This document shows positions 58,840-64,000 of a DNA stretch of 64,000 nucleotides, piece after piece. Each line of letters starts with the position of its first letter. Position 1 is the first letter of the stretch. Under the pieces are notes generated by a model. The model was given only the letters and a program-made list of their open reading frames with translations. It searched no databases and was not told the DNA's origin. The stretch is from Rostratula benghalensis. Lineage: Eukaryota; Chordata; Aves; Charadriiformes; Rostratulidae. A program made the translations under genes and the position numbers. Location: contig VXAI01000164.1 in assembly GCA_013399305.1 (NCBI GenBank), positions 1,123,693-1,187,692 on the forward strand, given 5' to 3'.

Positions 58840-59040
58840 GAGAAAAAAAATTGTGGGGTGCGTGTGTACACAGGGGTGTTAGGGACAGGGGGGAGGAATA
58901 GCACGTCAGCAGCGGGGCCCTCGCTCAATGTCAGAGGCTCGTTTGAAAGTCGGTCGCTGAAGCGGCCTGACGTCAGCTCTGTCGCTGTAGGAAGTATCGA
59001 GTTAAACTGATAATTATCTACAGCACGTGTACGAATTACA
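58840..59040. promoter_or_regulatory. CpG-retaining patch with a perfect CRE
   Basis: About 12 CpG in 58,890-59,040 by hand count, roughly the number expected without depletion. It includes GTCGGTCGCTGAAGCGG and the palindromic cAMP-response element TGACGTCA at 58,968-58,975. A second ACGTCA half-site lies near 58,903-58,908, and an E-box CACGTG near 59,024. This combination is typical of an unmethylated regulatory element. No exon or TATA box was found next to it. Confidence 0.5.
58968..58975. promoter_or_regulatory. Palindromic cAMP-response element
   Basis: TGACGTCA, the full CREB/ATF consensus, embedded in a CpG-rich stretch. It lies about 50.8 kb downstream of the SIK1 stop codon. Confidence 0.6.
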
Positions 59041-59370
59041 AACCTTTTGATGTTCAGGCTCATATGTTTTGAGTTAGGCAGCACATCTTAATCAGATTTT
59101 CTTTCCTTTTTAAATGAAGATTTGAAGCTCTCTTATCTCCCATTCCCTTCCCCTCCTTTGAACTTTTACTTCACCGAAGTTTTCACAGACGCAGCCTTTC
59201 CTCGGCCAGATCCCACCAGCCCCCATCCACAAAGCCAGCTCAGCACAGTAAAATGGCAGGTGCTGTTGGATTTGCAGTAATAGGTTAGAGATGGCTCGAA
59301 AAGCAAGCAGCTCTTTTTCCGTCACTGCTTTTCCTTCTGCAGTATCGAAAGGTGGCACTGAGTAGTGGAA

Positions 59371-59438
59371 GGGGGAGGGAGAAAGGAAGGAAGGAAGAAG
59401 GAAGGAAGGAAAGAAGGAAAGAAGGAAGAGAAAAAAGA
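59371..59438 (+). repeat. GGAA/GAAA microsatellite
   Basis: Purine-only array built mainly of GGAA and GAAA units. It lies about 400 bp from the CRE-bearing CpG patch. Confidence 0.9.
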
Positions 59439-59775
59439 CCCTCAAAAGAAACTCTGGTTAGTTCAATAGAAGCCTGGCTATTTTGCCTACCCTGAGCAAG
59501 AGAAATTTACTCGCTGGTACAGGAAATCTCCAGAAAGCAAACCCTAAAACTCATCGACTCTGCTTGCAAAATTCAGTGTCTTTGTCCTAACCACAAACAC
59601 TTCACCAGCACCCCACCTGCCACAAAACACAATAGCTCATTCCCTCTATGGCTCTCCAAGTTTTTCACAGATACTAGTCAACGTTTTCCTATTATTATTA
59701 CAGCTTTACTTTATTACTCTCCATCTTTTAATAAAAATAAAACACTCATGGTGCTTTGGCACAGGTTTGGGTTTT

Positions 59776-59794
59776 TATATATATATATATATAT
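59776..59794 (+). repeat. (TA)9 microsatellite
   Basis: Uninterrupted TA repeat ending in TGTATG. Confidence 0.9.
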
Positions 59795-59882
59795 GTATGA
59801 AGATTTATAACCCAATCTGTTTTAATAGCTACATTTATGACTGAATTGAGGGGGAAAAAATGGGTATATTTGGCTCATTTCA

Positions 59883-59932
59883 GAATAGTTTCTGAAATGT
59901 TATTTCGGAATTGTTTCTGAAATGTTATTTCA
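59883..59932 (+). repeat. 25-bp tandem duplication
   Basis: Two units of GAATAGTTTCTGAAATGTTA..., the core TTTCTGAAATGTTATTTC being identical in both. Diverged at two or three positions outside the core. Confidence 0.9.
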
Positions 59933-62900
59933 TCACTTTTAATGGCCTGCATGCCTCTGGGGATTCAGGTGTTGGCCAGCGTTAGCTGACCTTGCTGTAG
60001 CTTGGTCCAGGACGGCAAGCTCTCCCACTGCAGCATGCAGTATGTTTGTCCCTCTACTACTACTATCCTGCATGTAGTCATCTGTTCCCTCCCTTCCCTG
60101 CACAAGACCTGTTGGGATCTCCACAGCCACAGAGCTCAGATCTCAGCTATGGTCATGATTGTCTCCTACCACCCTTTCCATAAACCATGTGAGGTCCAAA
60201 GTTAGGGATTTGCTTCCCAACCCCTCCAGAAGGCACCTGCCAGCTTTGGAGGCTGTTACCTGTGATGGACACCACCATCAATGCAATGTCACCTTCTCCC
60301 CGTTCCCAGTCTTAGGATGGCATGTGCCCTTCTGCTCTGCGGGTTGAGGAGCGGCTGCAGGTTTTGTCCTGCTCAATGCCTGTCCTGAGGTCCCAATGGC
60401 CCTCATGAGCCATTCACATGGCCTGGGAGGAGCCCAGGCAGAGTCCCAGCGTCAGGGGGACAGTGGCCTAGCACATGCAATGCTTGGTAGGATTATCTCA
60501 CAGCCATGCTGGAGTAATCTCTTAGGTGGATTACTCCCAAAGCCACAACAAGAGCGTGCCATTTCAAGAGTCTTGAACAAAGCACTCACAGGACTGTTTC
60601 TCCATCTGTTTGCCCACCAATAGCCAGAAGGTTAGTTAAAAGCCACACACTGCTCAGCCTCCTGAAGACCCACAGTGCGCGCCTGCCCCCTTTGCTGGGG
60701 GTCAAGGAGAGATTGATTTTTGGAGCTGAAAAGACCTTTGAGACTATGGCTGCATTTCATAAGGCTCCTGAGCCCTCCGAATGGCATTGTCAAGGGAGCA
60801 GGCAGAGAGTGAGCTGACAACTTTTGGGTCAGACCCAGAACAGCTTGGCAGGGAAGCATATCAAGCCCCAGAAATCGGGTTTGATTTAAATCTTTCTCCT
60901 TCTCATCACCCTTTCTGGATTAAGTCATCTTCACCAAATAAGAGAGAGGCTGCCTTGGGAGAAGCACAGCCATGCTTTTGCATGGGTTTTGGGAAAAGGA
61001 AGGGAAAGACAGGTGAGTCACTGTCACTTTTGGATCGTATCATCTTCATCTCAGTTTTGCTGCTACATTGGAATCACAAGATGACAATAATCTAGAAACC
61101 AGCAGCTTTTGAACCCACTTATTCTCCACCAGTTGGCTATATGGCTAATGTATAGAGCTATTTCCATGGGCACTCAGGAGGCATGCTGGCTGCAGCGGGG
61201 TTTGTGACGCCCTGCAAACCCCGACACTTTGGGGTTGCACATACCAAAGGAAGGCCATTTCACAGGGTATATTTTTCTTCATTTCACCCGCTGTTTCTCA
61301 CACTAGAGAAAGTGCAGCTCTTTACCTGAGGCTACAAGCTAGCACAGGCTTCCCTTGTGAGTAAGTGGCACCCTGGTTTGCAAGACAATGGTTTCCATAT
61401 GCTGCAAGGGCAGGGGTACATGGGGGAGCTGGCAGGGTAACCCGGTCCTGGTCTCTTCTCTCAGTGTGTCCCACTGCTATGACAGAAGAGGAAAACGTCA
61501 GTGTGGTTGTTGCCTTGCTCACAGCCGTGGAGTAGCAGGTGGGTGGGTGGGAAAGTTTATTGCAGCAAGGAGAAGCAGATAGCAAAAGCTAGCTGAAATA
61601 GTCAATAAGCACCGCCTTTGCAGTTGGTACCACTCAGAAAAGGTGGTTTTGTGGCATCAAGGTGAAAGAAAGGGGATCTCAACTGTCCAGGTCTTGTAGG
61701 GGAAAGGGGGGAAAAAGGGACAATTAATTTGCAATGTGTAGGAGCAGGGGAAGCTTTTTTTCTCCCCAGCTTAGTGCTCACCCTGTGAGTGTGAGAAGGA
61801 GGAGGTCGCTGTATGCAATGCATGTGATCTTGCAGAGTAAGAAGGATCACTGAACGGGTGACGCAGGAAAATAAGGATTACTCTGCATGTGATGGCAGAA
61901 GGAGGATGAAGGAACATTCTTGCAAGGGGTGTACTGGTGGGGATTACTAAAGGATTTTCTAGGTATAATGAAGAAACTCCACCTTACACTTGCGGCCTCT
62001 GAAAGGGCAGGTGAAGGGTCATCAGAAGCTATCTCATGTATGTTAAAGTCCTGATAGCTTTCTGTCACCCTGCTCCTTACCCAGTTGACCTAACTATTGC
62101 CAGGTTTCACTGACTTTTGGACAGCTAATGCCATTTCCAAATCTCTAGTTGAAAATAAGAAAATGAGGCCATCTTTATGTAAGCTAAGTGTCTGTCTCTG
62201 CTGGAACAGCTTAAACAATTTAGCCACTTCCTCCTTTAGAGAGCAAATGAAACTTCCCATTCACACAGGATTTCATAAACAAAAACATGAGCAGTACATA
62301 GAGGCTGACACACCTCAGTGCAACAGGCTCCAAAACTTGCTGAGTTAAGGGGAAGATGCTTCCATTAATTTCAGTGGGAATCCTTCAAATGCACTGAATA
62401 GACCGGAAGCAATACCCTTTGCTGCTCATGCACTTTCAGGCCAGTGTTCCCACTTTGTAACAAGCTGAAAAAATCACTAATTCACATATTCACAAAAATA
62501 AGAGACTATGTTTTGGGGGGTGATATGCACCAGAATCACATCTATAGTGGCAGGAGAAGGTGAGGTGGGAAATTCACTGTAACTGTGACACTGACTTCTT
62601 TAATAGTAATAACAAAGTTCTGCAGCTGGAAGAGGAAGGCTGAAGTCTGGCTGCAAGTGAGTCTTTAGAAGCAGCAGCCTCTGTGAACAGTCCAGCAAAA
62701 TTGGTTGAGTTTTGGCTGAGTTATGAAGTTTTGACAATGAATAATTGCAGTTGTTTACCTAGCGCCCACACACCAACCGTGGATGCTTGGCTCTTTGACC
62801 TTAGCCGTGACCACAGAGATCTGCAAGAGATGCTCTTCGCGTCCTCTCCGTTGCACCGCTCTCTTCAGCTGTCTCAGCAAGGCTGGGCTGGGGAAGGGAG

Positions 62901-64000
62901 AGAAGCGCTGCAAGTGATACCACTGGCAGGAACAGGGACAGACTCAGCTTGAGGTGGGGAAGAAAAGCTGGCAAGGGGCCACACTGCAGGAAACACAAGG
63001 GAAAACCAAGCCCCGAGGAACAGAGGAGGACGAAGACAAGAACTGAAAGGATAATTGCAGGCAGAGAGACTAAGCTGTTTGCTAGAGCAGAGGTAAGAGC
63101 AGCCTTTGTGTTGTACGTGCTGGCTGTTTGCTATCTGTACATCCTTTCATAGAGGACATAGCACAAAGCATGTGACGACAATTGTACTGGCAGAGCAAGA
63201 GACAGAAAATTAGCAAACACTGAAGGGGAATTACCAATAGAGGGTCAAATACCAGGGGGGAAAGAATAGGCGAAGCAAGCTAGGAGAAAAAGAGAATAGC
63301 TGCAATTATAATAAAAAAAGCTTTAACAGAAAAAATAATGAAGTTACATTCTTCATAAGGGTAAGGCTTATTTATCCCAGCACTTTCCCTTGTCCCCACT
63401 GAGCGTCTTACACATTCTGAACAGTCTTTGTTCTTCCCTGCACGAAGCTATCCCCCTCTCCAGGTCCCAGCCCTTGCCTGAAGCCCCTCACTGTGTGTTG
63501 CTTACCATTTCCACTCTGTCTCCTCACCCAGCATCCCCTCTGTCCTTATACATCCTTCCTTCCTGGGCCCCCAGCATTCTCCAGCCCAGAACTTCCACCC
63601 ACCCCAGACCATGTCCCTGCCAGGAACCACCCCTGCCTGCCTTGCTTTGTTTCCCAAGAGTTGATTCATGTTGCTGGTTCTCTGGCCTTTCCTCCTCAGC
63701 CCCTCTCTGGGTCCTTCAGAACAATCCTCCCAATCTTTTGTGCCTCTGGATTTTGAACCTGAAGCTACTGGGAATGTGGTGAGTGTTTCTTCTGTTGCAC
63801 AGAACTGCTGAAACCCAGGTCTGCTAGTACCTGGTGCTCTAGCTGGGACTTCAATGCCCTCATTACTCCAGATGTACCTGTCATTGTGATGATTGACACC
63901 TGCCAGTATGACTGACTTGGAAGAAGATGGCCATCATCCATGATGCCAGCGTCACTACCTGCTATAGCAGCATGTGGTGTTCCCTTGGTGGCATCCATGC

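Larger units (their letters stand above)
59041..64000. other. Intergenic to window end, no gene seen
   Basis: Unique sequence with a GGAA microsatellite at 59,371-59,438, (TA)n at 59,776-59,794 and a 25-bp tandem duplication at 59,883-59,932. 63,400-63,720 is C/T-rich and open in two + frames (130 and 87 codons) without a recognisable protein. No exon of a neighbouring gene was identified before the window ends. Confidence 0.5.

Overview
The window is vertebrate nuclear DNA, almost certainly from a bird. Two lines of evidence agree. First, the only gene, on the + strand at the left end, encodes a SIK1-type kinase that can be read without a break across 11 exons. Second, the recognisable transposable elements are CR1 LINEs, including 3' ends that run into the (ATTCTATG)n tail typical of avian CR1. 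No tRNA-derived or 7SL-derived SINE was seen. The species cannot be fixed from the sequence alone.

Region 1 (1-10,820) is the 3' two thirds of salt-inducible kinase 1 (SIK1). The window opens inside an intron, so the promoter and the exons for the N-terminal ~90 residues (glycine-rich loop, VAIK lysine, alpha-C helix) lie to the left. Eleven coding exons give 708 codons plus TGA (8139-8141) with every splice phase consistent. They carry the kinase catalytic and activation loops, the UBA domain, the RRHT and RRAS phosphorylation sites, the basic nuclear-localisation stretch and the FVLVK C-terminus. A long AU-rich 3' UTR follows, to a poly(A) signal at 10,795.

Region 2 (10,821-64,000) is about 53 kb in which I find no protein-coding exon. 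It is a gene desert of unique sequence, homopolymer tracts and scattered CR1 remnants. The CR1 pieces are: two ancient antisense copies at 13.6-14.9 kb and 19.7-20.1 kb; three sense 3' ends at 22.85, 23.7 and 41.8 kb; a sense reverse-transcriptase fragment at 35.2 kb with its FADD motif changed to FADH; and an antisense 3' end at 53.1 kb. There is also a 10-unit, 10-bp minisatellite at 51.4 kb, a GGAA microsatellite at 59.4 kb and a (TA)n at 59.8 kb.

The most interesting non-coding signals are three patches that keep CpG dinucleotides in an otherwise CpG-poor desert (30.2-30.56, 40.5-41.1 and 58.85-59.04 kb). The last contains a perfect palindromic cAMP-response element. SIK1 is known to be a CREB-induced feedback gene, so these are plausible distal regulatory elements or non-coding RNA promoters, but that is inference. 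No clearly novel multi-gene system is visible. Most long ORFs in the desert overlap other long ORFs in several frames and match nothing I recognise.
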